DNA of 56,108 nucleotides. It comes from Clostridia bacterium (GTDB lineage: Bacteria > Bacillota > Clostridia > Oscillospirales > CAG-272). Positions within the stretch are counted from its first letter, which is position 1. Each line of letters opens with the position of its first letter. Under the pieces are notes generated by a model. That model did no database searches. It was given only the letters and a program-made list of their open reading frames with translations, and was not told the DNA's origin. The stretch covers positions 1 through 56,108 of the forward strand of contig JAFUQQ010000005.1 of NCBI GenBank assembly GCA_017472285.1, written 5' to 3'. This document shows, piece by piece, positions 9,123 to 17,418 of the stretch. The translations under genes were made by a program, and so were the position numbers.

Positions 9123-10028
9123 ATGATGAAAACAGACAGATTATATGCCATCACATTATATTTATTAAATCACGGCAAAACATCCGCTTCCGCTCTGGCG
9201 AGGCATTTTGAGGTTTCCATTCGTACAATTCAAAGAGATATAGATTCTTTGTGCCAAGCTGATATTCCCATTATTGCCGAAACGGGCGTAGGCGGAGGAT
9301 ACTATTTGGCAGAGTCTTTTCGCATGGATGCCCAAACAGCAACAGCCGAGGATTATGCGCGTATTTTGACAGCCTTGAAAGGATATTTGACGGCGTTTTC
9401 GGATGCCAAAACGGAAAGCACTTTGGAAAAAATAGCAACGCTCACAAAACAGAAAAACGAGAGTATTATTTTGGATTTTTCGGTTTTGCGAGAAACAAAC
9501 GAAGATTTGATGAAGCTTTTGCAGGATGCAATCAAGCAGAAAAAAGCTGTGAGGTTTCAATATACGAACACGGAGAATGTTTCTCGTTTGCATACGGTGG
9601 AACCGATCGCGCTCGTTTATCGATGGTATGCTTGGTATTTGCTTGCCTATTCAACGATTAAGGACGATTACAGAACATATAAGCTGATTCGTATGTGTAA
9701 AGCAGAAATGACGGCGCAGAATTTTACCAAAGAACATGAGAGTGCCGAAAGGATATTGGAAAATTCCCATTCAGATACGAGAATGCCTACGATTGTCAAC
9801 GTATACTGCAAAGCATCAGCGCGTGCGAAAGCGATTGAATATTTGAACGGAGAGATCGCTCGGGAATATGACAACGGCGATTGCGATATGAATTTGTACG
9901 TGATCGAAAGTGAGCATTTGTGGTTTGGTACACTTTTGTCACTCGGAGATGATATTATCGTCAAAGAACCTTTGCATATTAGAGAAAGAATGAAGATCGC
10001 TGCCGAAAAAATAAGCAATCTTTATTAA
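9123..10028 (+). CDS. WYL-domain transcriptional regulator (YafY type)
   Basis: The 301-residue protein has an N-terminal winged helix-turn-helix of HTH_11 type (SASALARHFEVSIRTIQRDI, about 16-36) and a WYL ligand-binding domain from about 135, with the signature VYRWYAWYLLAYS and the basic YRTYKLIRM. A C-terminal WCX-like extension follows. WYL regulators sense small ligands or nucleic acid and often control a neighbouring gene; here an operator-like palindrome and an acetyltransferase gene follow at once. The start codon has no clear ribosome site. TAAAAT at 9111-9116 would place the transcript start near the ATG itself, so a leaderless message is possible. Confidence 0.9.
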   Translation: MMKTDRLYAITLYLLNHGKTSASALARHFEVSIRTIQRDIDSLCQADIPIIAETGVGGGYYLAESFRMDAQTATAEDYARILTALKGYLTAFSDAKTESTLEKIATLTKQKNESIILDFSVLRETNEDLMKLLQDAIKQKKAVRFQYTNTENVSRLHTVEPIALVYRWYAWYLLAYSTIKDDYRTYKLIRMCKAEMTAQNFTKEHESAERILENSHSDTRMPTIVNVYCKASARAKAIEYLNGEIAREYDNGDCDMNLYVIESEHLWFGTLLSLGDDIIVKEPLHIRERMKIAAEKISNLY

Positions 10029-10031
10029 AAC

Positions 10032-10051
10032 TATGACGGTACGCTGTCATA
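10032..10051. promoter_or_regulatory. Palindromic operator, probable WYL-regulator site
   Basis: TATGAC and GTCATA form a perfect 6-bp inverted repeat with an 8-base centre. It lies between the regulator stop codon and the acetyltransferase start. From memory, similar TGAC...GTCA palindromes stand before genes next to YafY-like WYL regulators in Bacillota. Assignment to this regulator is inferred from position. Confidence 0.55.
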
Positions 10052-10102
10052 ATTTCTGTGATATCCTCGAAACATCAAAAAAAGAAAGAGAGGGTATCAT
10101 TT

Positions 10103-10699
10103 ATGATGAATCCATATGAAAACTGTCCTGTATTTGAAAACGAAAATTATCTTTTGCGCTTGATTGAAGCGTCGGATGCAAGTGATTTACTTGCGGTTTA
10201 TTCTGATGAAAACGCGTGGCCGATCTTTAACTCTGATAATTGCACGGGAAATTTTCAAATTATAACCTTGGAACAAATGGAACGAGTGATTAACATGTGG
10301 CTGCATTCGTATCATATCAGTGATTTTATTCGTTGGACGATTTATGACAAGCGTGTGAAAAAAGCCGTTGGGACCATTGAACTGTTTAACCGCAAAGCCA
10401 ACGATTATTTTAACCATTGCGGTTTATTGCGTTTGGATGTTGGAAGCGAATATGAGCGATTGGAGAATCTTTCAGAAATTTTGTCTTTGATTTTGATGCC
10501 GACTTTTGAAATGTTTTCTTGCGATATGATCGCAACCAAAATCGTTTCTGCCGCAAAAGAAAGAAAAAACGCATTTGAAGCTATGGGATTTACGGCATCT
10601 GCGGAAAAACTGATTGGTGGACATACCGGAAAAATCTATACGGACTATTACGTTTTTAAAAATAAGATGCAACGTCATGATGGGATTCCAAAGGGATAA
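10103..10699 (+). CDS. GNAT-family acetyltransferase (RimJ/RimL-like)
   Basis: A 198-residue protein with the RimJ/RimL-like N terminus (ENENYLLRLIEASDASDLL), a central strand pattern FIRWTIYDKRVKKAVGTIEL and a C-terminal ERKNAFEAMGFTASAE segment typical of the last GNAT helix and strand. It would transfer an acetyl group from acetyl-CoA to an unknown amine or protein N terminus. The start at 10103 has GAGAGGG upstream; the longer in-frame start at 10058 does not. The final residues (GIPKG) are encoded inside one arm of a repeat hairpin, so the repeat probably entered the end of the gene. Control by the WYL regulator upstream is likely. Confidence 0.85.
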   Translation: MMNPYENCPVFENENYLLRLIEASDASDLLAVYSDENAWPIFNSDNCTGNFQIITLEQMERVINMWLHSYHISDFIRWTIYDKRVKKAVGTIELFNRKANDYFNHCGLLRLDVGSEYERLENLSEILSLILMPTFEMFSCDMIATKIVSAAKERKNAFEAMGFTASAEKLIGGHTGKIYTDYYVFKNKMQRHDGIPKG

Positions 10700-10757
10700 G
10701 TCCCTTTGGCAGAGTCCCGAGACAGCGTCTTGGGCAAGGTTTGGGACAGCGACCCAA
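10682..10757. repeat. Dispersed repeat family B, copy 1, overlapping the acetyltransferase stop
   Basis: CCAAAGGGA (10688-10696) and TCCCTTTGG (10701-10709) pair perfectly around the loop TAAG, which contains the stop codon. The element continues with CAGAGTCCCGAGACAGC and TTGGGACAGCGACCCAA, sequences shared with the B copies at 28221, 37644 and 40580. It ends ten bases before the tcdA ribosome site. Confidence 0.7.
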
Positions 10758-10779
10758 CCACCCAATAGAAAGGAAAAAT

Positions 10780-11511
10780 ATGAACGAACAATTTATCAGA
10801 AGCGCATTTGTCCTCGGTGATGAGGCGATCGATGCGCTGAAAACAAAAAAAGTGATCCTGTTTGGTGTCGGCGGTGTCGGCTCATTTTGCGCGGAGGCAC
10901 TTGCAAGAATCGGTATCGGAACGATCACTCTCGTTGATCCCGATCGTGTGTCTGTTTCCAATATCAACAGACAACTGATCGCGCTTCATTCCACCGTCGG
11001 CAGAAACAAAGCCGAAGTCATGAAGGAACGTATCACGGATATCAATCCCGAAGCAAACGTACAGGCACTTCCGATTTTTTATCTTCCTGAAAATGCGGAT
11101 TCCATTGATCTTACCGATTATGATATCATTATCGATGCCATCGATACCGTTTCCGCAAAGATCGAGCTTGCTGTGCGTGCCCATGCTCTCGGTATCCCTA
11201 TGCTTTCCGCGATGGGAACGGGAAATAAAATGCATCCCGAAAAGCTCGTTGCAACCGACCTTTCACAGACAACAATGTGTCCGCTTGCACGCGTGATGAG
11301 AAGGGAACTCAAAGCAAGGGGGATCACACATCTGCGCGTGGTCTATTCCGAAGAACAGCCGATTCCGCGCCATCCCGATTATGCGGATTATAGCGATGAC
11401 AGCGGCAGGAGAGGTGTTCCCGGAAGCATTTCTTTTGTGCCTTCTTCTGCGGGACTTCTTCTTGCGGCGGAAGCAGTACAGATCCTTTTGAAAACTTTGG
11501 AGAAAAAATGA
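10780..11511 (+). CDS. tcdA: tRNA threonylcarbamoyladenosine dehydratase
   Basis: A 243-residue ThiF/E1-like enzyme. It uses ATP to dehydrate t6A37 of ANN-decoding tRNAs to the cyclic ct6A form. The nucleotide-binding motif GVGGVGSFCAEALAR lies near residues 28-42, followed by LVDPDRVSVSNINRQ, where the Asn and Arg contact ATP, and the IDAIDTVSAK segment. The cysteine region TTMCPLARVMRRELK also fits the family. The ATG at 10780 has AAAGG upstream; the frame is open to a TTG at 10741, but that lies in the repeat. The next gene overlaps by four bases (ATGA), so the two are translated together. Confidence 0.92.
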   Translation: MNEQFIRSAFVLGDEAIDALKTKKVILFGVGGVGSFCAEALARIGIGTITLVDPDRVSVSNINRQLIALHSTVGRNKAEVMKERITDINPEANVQALPIFYLPENADSIDLTDYDIIIDAIDTVSAKIELAVRAHALGIPMLSAMGTGNKMHPEKLVATDLSQTTMCPLARVMRRELKARGITHLRVVYSEEQPIPRHPDYADYSDDSGRRGVPGSISFVPSSAGLLLAAEAVQILLKTLEKK

Positions 11512-12179
11512 CGATGAAATTGCTTTTCAATGCTATCATGAAATTTACAGCAGGTTTCGTTTTACTTGCATTCTTCTTGTTTCTTCCTGCGGGAACGATC
11601 GCATATCCGAAAGGATGGCTCTTTTTAGGATTGCTTTTCGTGCCGATGTTATTTCTCGGTATCTTTTTGTTCTTGAAAGCACCCGCTTTATTGGAAAAAC
11701 GTCTGAACGCAAAAGAAAAGGAATCCACACAAAAAGGTGTCGTTGCGGTTTCGGGACTGATCTTTGCCGTCGGATTTATTCTTGCGGGATTGGATTTCCG
11801 TTTCGGATTTTCAAAAATGCCTTTTTGGGTGACGGTTGCCGCATCCGCAGTCTTTCTGATCGCATATGCGCTGTATGCGGAGGTCATGCGTGAAAATGCG
11901 TATCTCTCCCGTACCATCGAAGTGCAGAAAGATCAGAAAGTGATCGATACAGGACTTTATGGAATCGTGCGCCATCCGATGTATTTTGCAACGGTTTTGC
12001 TTTTCCTTGTTTTACCGCTCGTTCTCGGTTCATGGATTTCGTTCGCCGTCTTTTGTTTTTATCCCGTTCCGATCATTATCCGTATACTTAATGAAGAAAA
12101 AATCCTTGCCGAAGAACTTGACGGTTACCGTGATTATCAGAAAAAAATTAGATACCGTTTGATTCCGTTTATTTGGTGA
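11508..12179 (+). CDS. Membrane methyltransferase, isoprenylcysteine carboxyl methyltransferase family
   Basis: A 223-residue membrane protein with about five hydrophobic segments (roughly 12-30, 37-57, 78-98, 105-125, 160-190). The family signature GLYGIVRHPMYFATVL at about residue 146 is followed by the LNEEKILAEELDGYRDY segment that closes the S-adenosylmethionine site in ICMT/PEMT-like enzymes. Bacterial members methylate small lipids or isoprenoids; the substrate is unknown here. The start overlaps the tcdA stop as ATGA; a second ATG lies two codons on. Confidence 0.88.
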   Translation: MTMKLLFNAIMKFTAGFVLLAFFLFLPAGTIAYPKGWLFLGLLFVPMLFLGIFLFLKAPALLEKRLNAKEKESTQKGVVAVSGLIFAVGFILAGLDFRFGFSKMPFWVTVAASAVFLIAYALYAEVMRENAYLSRTIEVQKDQKVIDTGLYGIVRHPMYFATVLLFLVLPLVLGSWISFAVFCFYPVPIIIRILNEEKILAEELDGYRDYQKKIRYRLIPFIW

Positions 12180-12186
12180 TCTTTTT

Positions 12187-12212
12187 ACTCCCTCATATGA
12201 GGGAGTTTTTTT
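12187..12212 (+). terminator. Terminator after the tcdA-methyltransferase pair
   Basis: ACTCCCTCATATGAGGGAGT is a compact hairpin followed by T7. It lies seven bases after the methyltransferase stop codon. Confidence 0.93.
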
Positions 12213-12246
12213 GCTGAAAATCTGTTTGAAGCCATAAAAACAGTAA

Positions 12247-12338
12247 GTGCCAACATTTTGGGTCAAGGCATGCGTCCTTTGCGCTTCTTTTGTTTCTTTT
12301 CTCTCGCAGAGAAAAGAAAAAGTGCATATTTTTGGCAC
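12247..12338. repeat. Nested inverted repeat (family D) upstream of the heat-shock operon
   Basis: An outer pair GTGCCAA (12247-12253) / TTGGCAC (12332-12338) encloses a 12-bp stem TTTCTTTTCTCT / AGAGAAAAGAAA with loop CGC (12293-12319). Between them lies GGGTCAAGGCATGCGTCC. I recall similar blocks repeated in other clostridial genomes, but only one copy is present here. This fills the 310-base gap between the terminator and the hrcA promoter; no gene is seen. Confidence 0.55.
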
Positions 12339-12396
12339 ACAAAAGGAGAAAGTGCGTGAATTAACAGAAAATTCATAAAAAAATCTGTAAAAACTC

Positions 12397-12425
12397 TTGA
12401 CAAAAAGCTGATTTAGTGGTAAAAC
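12397..12425 (+). promoter_or_regulatory. Promoter of the hrcA-grpE-dnaK-dnaJ operon
   Basis: TTGACA at 12397-12402, a 17-base spacer and TAAAAC at 12420-12425 form a sigma-A promoter. It stands just upstream of the CIRCE operator, so HrcA bound there would block the start region. Confidence 0.75.
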
Positions 12426-12436
12426 TAAATCAAGAT

Positions 12437-12463
12437 TTAGCACTCGGCATGACAAAGTGCTAA
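12437..12463. promoter_or_regulatory. CIRCE operator (HrcA binding site)
   Basis: TTAGCACTC, nine bases, AAGTGCTAA. The consensus is TTAGCACTC-N9-GAGTGCTAA, so only one base of the second arm differs. It precedes hrcA itself, giving the standard negative feedback control of chaperone genes. Confidence 0.95.
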
Positions 12464-12489
12464 AAACAAAGGAAAGGATGGGCGGCAAT

Positions 12490-13563
12490 ATGAAAAACGA
12501 ATTGATCGTTGGCGGAGAACTCAGCGGACGGAAAAAGCTGATCTTACGCTCCGTGATCGAATCACATATCTCAACGGGCGAGCCCATCGGTTCCAAATCG
12601 CTGATGGCAAACGCGGATATCCATTTTTCCTCGGCTACCATCCGCAACGAGATGGCAGAACTTGAAAGTATGGGATATCTCATCCAACCGCATACCTCGG
12701 CGGGCAGAGTTCCGACAAGCCTCGGTTATCGCTTTTACGTCGATGCGCTGATGGAAAATTATAAGCTCACGGCAACGGAGATCGTTTCTCTCAATAATAT
12801 CATCCGCAACAAAATGGGGGAATTGGATTCGATCTTACGGAATGCATCCAAACTGATCGCCTCCATGACCAATTACACCACGGTTGCTGTACAATCGTCT
12901 TACGGCGGTACGCTCACTGTCAAACAATTTTCCTATATGCTCCTTGAACCGCAAGCATTTCTGCTCGTCATGCGAATGGCGGATGAAACCATCGAGACCA
13001 AGCATATCCGCACGGATATCACCCTGAATGACGATATCTTACGCAAGCTCATCGATATCCTGAATACCACATTTGCAGGACTTACTTCCGAGGGTGTTAC
13101 GCTTCCGATGATGATGCAGGCGGAAACCGAGATGGGCAGCGCGGGGTCGCTGATTGCGCCCGTCGTCAAAGCCATCTATGAAACCATCGGCAAAAACGAA
13201 GAAGCCGATATCAATTTTGAGGGCATCAACAAATTGCTCCAATATCCCGAATTTTCAAACGTCGAACAGATGCGGCGCGTCATCAGTATGTTTGAAAAGA
13301 AGGATGACATCATGAAGATCATCGAGAATGCCGATGACGATAAGGTCAATATCTTTATCGGACGTGACGGCGAACTCGTGGATAATTCCGCATTCGTTTT
13401 CAAGACCATCAAGGTCGGCGGAAAAGCAGTCGGCGCGATCGGCGTTTTCGGTCCGAGCCGCATGGATTACTCAAAGGTGATCTCAACGGTCGAATATCTC
13501 TCAAAAAGTCTTTCCGGCGATAACGCTGCGGGGCTTCTCGCTGAGGCGGCCGATCTCGATTAG
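12490..13563 (+). CDS. hrcA: Heat-inducible transcription repressor HrcA
   Basis: HrcA binds CIRCE and represses the chaperone operon; GroEL aids its folding. The 357-residue protein has the N-terminal winged helix (SRKKLILRSVIESHI-like segment, GEPIGSKSL, SSATIRNEMAELESMGYL, HTSAGRVPT, about 10-85), a GAF-like core and the C-terminal GPSRMDYSKVISTVEYLS. The start at 12490 fits the family N terminus and has GGATGGGCGG upstream; the in-frame ATG at 12457 lies inside the CIRCE region. It is the first gene of the heat-shock operon; grpE follows after 14 bases. Confidence 0.97.
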   Translation: MKNELIVGGELSGRKKLILRSVIESHISTGEPIGSKSLMANADIHFSSATIRNEMAELESMGYLIQPHTSAGRVPTSLGYRFYVDALMENYKLTATEIVSLNNIIRNKMGELDSILRNASKLIASMTNYTTVAVQSSYGGTLTVKQFSYMLLEPQAFLLVMRMADETIETKHIRTDITLNDDILRKLIDILNTTFAGLTSEGVTLPMMMQAETEMGSAGSLIAPVVKAIYETIGKNEEADINFEGINKLLQYPEFSNVEQMRRVISMFEKKDDIMKIIENADDDKVNIFIGRDGELVDNSAFVFKTIKVGGKAVGAIGVFGPSRMDYSKVISTVEYLSKSLSGDNAAGLLAEAADLD

Positions 13564-13577
13564 AAAGGATTTTTCTC

Positions 13578-14105
13578 ATGGAAGATAATAAGATGAAAGA
13601 AGAAACCGTTTCCGAAGAAACCGCCGAAACGCAGAACGCGGCGGATAACAAGGAAATGAAGAAGCTGGAAGAAAAGCTCGCGAAAGCGGAAGCCGATCTT
13701 GCGGCGATGAACGACAAGTATTTGCGTATGATCGCGGAATACGATAACTACCGCAAACGCTCCGTCAAGGAAAAAGAAGGCGCGTATGCCGATGCATACG
13801 GCGATGCGATCTCCGCGATCCTTCCCGTGATCGACAATCTGGAACGTGCGCTGATGTTTTCCGACGGCGAGGCTTTGACGGAAGGTGTCAGAATGACGCT
13901 CAAACAGTTTGCAGACACGATGTCCCGCCTCGGTGTCAGCGCTTACGGCGAACGCGGCGAAGAATTTGATCCCAATATCCACAATGCAATCATGCAAGTA
14001 GAAGACGGCGAGCTTGATGAAAACAAGATCGCGGAAGTTTTGCAGAAGGGCTATCGCAAAGGTGACAAGATCATCCGTCACGCGATGGTTAAAGTCTGTT
14101 GTTAA
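13578..14105 (+). CDS. grpE: Nucleotide exchange factor GrpE
   Basis: A 175-residue partner of DnaK that speeds ADP release. Residues 1-30 are acidic and disordered, 30-75 form the long coiled coil (KKLEEKLAKAEADLAAM, then YDNYRKR), then the four-helix region, and the C-terminal beta domain contains EEFDPNIHNAIMQVED and GYRKGDKIIRHAMVKV. The length is usual for Bacillota. AGAAAGGA precedes the start. The gap to dnaK is 68 bases without a terminator. Confidence 0.97.
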   Translation: MEDNKMKEETVSEETAETQNAADNKEMKKLEEKLAKAEADLAAMNDKYLRMIAEYDNYRKRSVKEKEGAYADAYGDAISAILPVIDNLERALMFSDGEALTEGVRMTLKQFADTMSRLGVSAYGERGEEFDPNIHNAIMQVEDGELDENKIAEVLQKGYRKGDKIIRHAMVKVCC

Positions 14106-14173
14106 AGCGGGTATGAATACAAACCCCATTTCATATAATAAAAATAATACAAACTTTTTGGAGGAAATATATT

Positions 14174-15988
14174 ATGGCAAAAATTATTGGTATTGACCTT
14201 GGTACAACCAACTCCTGCGTTGCAGTATACGAAGGCGGCGAACCCGCTGTTATCACCAACCCCGAAGGCTCCAGAACCACACCTTCCGTCGTTGCTTTTT
14301 CCAAAACAGGCGAAAGAATGATCGGTCAGGTTGCAAAAAGACAGGCAATCACAAACCCTGACAAGACCGTTATGAGTATCAAACGTCACATGGGTTCCAA
14401 CTACAAAGTTGCGATCGACGACAAAAACTACACACCTCAGGAAATCTCCGCGATGATCCTTCAGAAGCTCAAAGCCGATGCGGAAAGCTATCTCGGCACA
14501 ACGGTTTCTCAGGCAGTTATCACAGTTCCCGCTTACTTCTCCGATGCACAGCGTCAGGCGACAAAAGATGCGGGTAAGATCGCAGGTCTTGAAGTTCTCC
14601 GTATCATCAACGAACCCACAGCGGCAGCACTCGCTTACGGTATCGATAAAGACGGCATCAACCAGAAGGTCATGATCTTCGACCTTGGCGGCGGTACGTT
14701 CGACGTTTCCATCCTCGATATCGACGACGGCGTATTTGAAGTTCTCGCAACGAACGGTAACACCAAGCTCGGCGGCGACGACTTCGATAATCGTATCATC
14801 GATTGGATCGCAACCGAATTTATGAAAGAAAACGGCGGCATCGATCTCCGCAAAGACAAGATGGCTCATCAGCGTCTCAAAGAAGCTGCTGAAAAAGCAA
14901 AGATCGAACTTTCCGGTATGACCAGCGCGAACATCAACCTCCCCTTCATCACAGCAGACGCAACAGGTCCCAAGCACTTCAACGCTGACCTTTCCAGAGC
15001 GAAATTCAATGAAATCACTGCTGACCTCGTTGAAGGCTGCATGATCCCTTGCAGAAAAGCTCTCCAGGATGCAGGTCTTTCCATTTCCGAAATCAATAAG
15101 GTGCTTCTCGTCGGCGGTTCCACAAGAATCCCCGCAGTTCAGGATGCCGTTAAGAAATTCAGCGGCAAAGAACCTTTCAAGGGTATCAACCCCGATGAAT
15201 GTGTTGCGATCGGTGCGGCTATCCAGGGCGGCGTTCTCGGCGGCGAAGTCAAAGACCTTCTCCTTCTCGACGTAACTCCCCTTTCTCTCGGTATCGAAAC
15301 ACTCGGCGGTATCTGCACAAAGATCATCGAAAGAAATACAACCATTCCCGTAAAGAAATCTCAGATCTTCTCCACAGCGGCTGACAACCAGACCTCCGTT
15401 GAAATCCATGTTCTTCAGGGCGAAAGAGAAAGAGCAATGGATAACACCACGCTCGGCAGATTCTCTCTCGATGGTATCGCTCCCGCACGCCGTGGTATTC
15501 CTCAGATCGAAGTTACCTTCGATATCGACGCAAACGGTATCGTAAACGTAACCGCTCTCGATAAGGGTACAGGCAAAGAACAGCACGTTACCATCACTTC
15601 TTCCACCAATATGAGCCAGGAAGATATCGATAAGGCTGTCAAAGAAGCGGAACAGTTCGCCGAAGAAGACAGAAAATTCAAAGAACTCGTTGAAACCAAG
15701 AATCAGGCAGAAGCAATGGTAAGCCAGACCGAAAAGATCCTCTCTGATGCCGGTGATAAGATCTCCGAAGAAGATAAAGCTGCTGTCCGCGCAGAAGCAG
15801 ACGCTCTCAACGCTTCCATTTCTTCCAACGATCTCGAAACCATCAAAGCCGCTCTCGATAAATATCAGCAGAAGTTCTACGAAATCTCTGAAAAACTCTA
15901 CAAGGCTTCCGGTGCCGATATGGGTGCAGATCCCGCAGGCTCTCAGAACGAAGACGGTAGCTTCAACGCAAATTTCACAGAGAAGTAA
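14174..15988 (+). CDS. dnaK: Chaperone DnaK (Hsp70)
   Basis: ATP-driven Hsp70 chaperone, 604 residues. The nucleotide-binding domain shows [14 protein letters not shown] (phosphate 1) at the N terminus, [15 protein letters not shown] (phosphate 2) near 170 and [14 protein letters not shown] near 310. The substrate-binding domain starts near [15 protein letters not shown]. The C-terminal lid is short and the tail ends in NFTEK, unlike the EEVK-type tail of many DnaKs. A TTTGGAGGA site lies before the ATG. Codon use is strongly biased, as expected for a highly expressed gene; this creates long antisense frames that are not genes. Confidence 0.98.
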   Translation: MAKIIGIDLGTTNSCVAVYEGGEPAVITNPEGSRTTPSVVAFSKTGERMIGQVAKRQAITNPDKTVMSIKRHMGSNYKVAIDDKNYTPQEISAMILQKLKADAESYLGTTVSQAVITVPAYFSDAQRQATKDAGKIAGLEVLRIINEPTAAALAYGIDKDGINQKVMIFDLGGGTFDVSILDIDDGVFEVLATNGNTKLGGDDFDNRIIDWIATEFMKENGGIDLRKDKMAHQRLKEAAEKAKIELSGMTSANINLPFITADATGPKHFNADLSRAKFNEITADLVEGCMIPCRKALQDAGLSISEINKVLLVGGSTRIPAVQDAVKKFSGKEPFKGINPDECVAIGAAIQGGVLGGEVKDLLLLDVTPLSLGIETLGGICTKIIERNTTIPVKKSQIFSTAADNQTSVEIHVLQGERERAMDNTTLGRFSLDGIAPARRGIPQIEVTFDIDANGIVNVTALDKGTGKEQHVTITSSTNMSQEDIDKAVKEAEQFAEEDRKFKELVETKNQAEAMVSQTEKILSDAGDKISEEDKAAVRAEADALNASISSNDLETIKAALDKYQQKFYEISEKLYKASGADMGADPAGSQNEDGSFNANFTEK

Positions 15989-16013
15989 GCGGGCGTGTCG
16001 CCGCGGACGTTTT

Positions 16014-16061
16014 CTCGCCTATCCGTAGTCTTTCCGCATCGGAATAAGACCAAACGGCGAG
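16014..16061. repeat. Family C repeat, copy 2
   Basis: CTCGCC (16014-16019) and GGCGAG (16056-16061) enclose 36 bases, the same loop length as at 6880-6927, although the loop sequences differ except for the start TATC. It lies in the dnaK-dnaJ gap. Confidence 0.55.
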
Positions 16062-16114
16062 GTCTGATTTGGTATTCAAATTAGTACAAAATAAAGATCC
16101 GTGAAAACACAGAA

Positions 16115-16169
16115 AAGTTTTTGCGGAGGAGTTCGGGGAGGTACTTTTTACAAAAAGTGCCTCTCCGGA
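16115..16169 (-). repeat. Dispersed repeat family A, copy 3 (reverse)
   Basis: Read on the minus strand it has the family A core (GGAGAGGCACTTTTT, A run, then CTCCCCGAACTCCTCCGCAAAAACTTT). It stands between dnaK and dnaJ, in the opposite orientation to the upstream gene compared with the copies behind stop codons. Confidence 0.65.
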
Positions 16170-16177
16170 ATAAAAAT

Positions 16178-16203
16178 AAGGGCGGGCTTTTTTGTCCGCC
16201 CTT
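16178..16203. terminator. Hairpin between dnaK and dnaJ
   Basis: AAGGGCGG / CCGCCCTT encloses a ten-base loop containing T6. No T run follows, so it may only weaken read-through into dnaJ or protect the mRNA end. The 272-base dnaK-dnaJ gap holds this and two repeats. Confidence 0.5.
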
Positions 16204-16260
16204 AACGAAGGTTTCAGGCAGATTATTTTTCAGCCGTTTTCAAACGGCAAAAGGAGAATT

Positions 16261-17397
16261 ATGAGAGATTATTATGAAGTCCTCGGCGTTTCCAAAAGCG
16301 CGTCGGAGGATGAGATCAAAAAAGCATATCGCTCTCTTGCAAAAAAATATCATCCCGATATGAATCCCGATGATAAGGAAGCGGAGGAAAAATTCAAAGA
16401 AGTCAATCAGGCATATGCAGTCCTTTCCGATCCTGAAAAGAAAGCGAGATACGATCAGTTCGGTCCCGAAGCGGCGGAAGGCGGCGCAGGTTACGGCGAT
16501 TTCGGCGGATTTGGAGGCGGATTCGGCGGTATCGATCTCAATGATATTTTTGAAGGAATGTTCGGCGGTGGATTCGGCGGCGGCTTCGGTGGCGGTAGCG
16601 CACGCAGAAACGGTCCGCAGAAGGGTGACGATGTTGCGCAGAGAGTGACGATTACTTTTGAAGAAGCCGCTTTCGGCTGTAAAAAGGATGTTCGTTATAC
16701 AAAATCCGAGCGTTGTGGTGAATGTGAAGGCACGGGGAGCGCACCCGGCTCGAAACCCAAGACTTGTTCCAAATGCGGCGGTAGAGGTCAGATCAACGTA
16801 CAGCAGAGAACACCTCTCGGCGTATTTCAGACGACCAAGACCTGTGATGCTTGCGGCGGTAAGGGTCAGACCATTGAAAATCCGTGTAAGAAATGCCGCG
16901 GCGCAGGCATGACGAATGTTTCCAAAACGCTTGAAGTTTCGATTCCCGCAGGTATTGACGACGGACAGAGAATCAGCTTGCGCGGTATGGGTCACGCTGG
17001 TAAGAACGGCGGTCCCGCAGGGGATCTCTATATTGCCGTTCACGTGAAGAAACATCCCGTCTTTACCAGAGAAGATTTCGATATCTATTGCGAGATTCCG
17101 ATCACGTTCCCCGAAGCAGCTCTCGGCGGCGAAATCAAAGTGCCGACTCTGGAAGGGGATATCACTTATGAGCTTCCCGAGGGTACACAGACGGGTACGA
17201 CGTTCACCCTCCGCGGTAAAGGTATTCCGTATATCAACGGCAGAGGCAGAGGCGATCTTATTTTCAGAGTCATTGTGGAAGTGCCGAGAAATATGAACGA
17301 AGCACAGAAAGATGCGCTCCGTAAATTTGCGGAAGCGAGCGGAAAAACATCCAAAAAAGATAAATTCAAAAATTTCTTCGGAAAAGATAAATCTTAA
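16261..17397 (+). CDS. dnaJ: Chaperone protein DnaJ (Hsp40)
   Basis: Co-chaperone that delivers substrate to DnaK and stimulates its ATPase. The J domain occupies residues 1-70 with the HPD motif at 31-33. A Gly/Phe-rich region follows (about 80-125, with GGFGGGFGG stretches), then the zinc domain with four CxxCxGxG repeats ([32 protein letters not shown]) and the two C-terminal beta domains. At 378 residues it is a full-length type I Hsp40. The start at 16261 follows AAAAGGAGA; the longer frame from 16192 has no support. Confidence 0.97.
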   Translation: MRDYYEVLGVSKSASEDEIKKAYRSLAKKYHPDMNPDDKEAEEKFKEVNQAYAVLSDPEKKARYDQFGPEAAEGGAGYGDFGGFGGGFGGIDLNDIFEGMFGGGFGGGFGGGSARRNGPQKGDDVAQRVTITFEEAAFGCKKDVRYTKSERCGECEGTGSAPGSKPKTCSKCGGRGQINVQQRTPLGVFQTTKTCDACGGKGQTIENPCKKCRGAGMTNVSKTLEVSIPAGIDDGQRISLRGMGHAGKNGGPAGDLYIAVHVKKHPVFTREDFDIYCEIPITFPEAALGGEIKVPTLEGDITYELPEGTQTGTTFTLRGKGIPYINGRGRGDLIFRVIVEVPRNMNEAQKDALRKFAEASGKTSKKDKFKNFFGKDKS

Positions 17398-17418
17398 AAG
17401 CGAAAGGATACGACAAAC

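Noticed and set aside
12457..12489. Longer HrcA start at 12457
   Set aside because: That ATG lies inside the CIRCE operator, and homologs start at the later codon.
14102..15586. 494-residue open frame on the minus strand opposite dnaK
   Set aside because: Shadow of dnaK codon use; protein rich in Cys, Phe and Asp without any family pattern.
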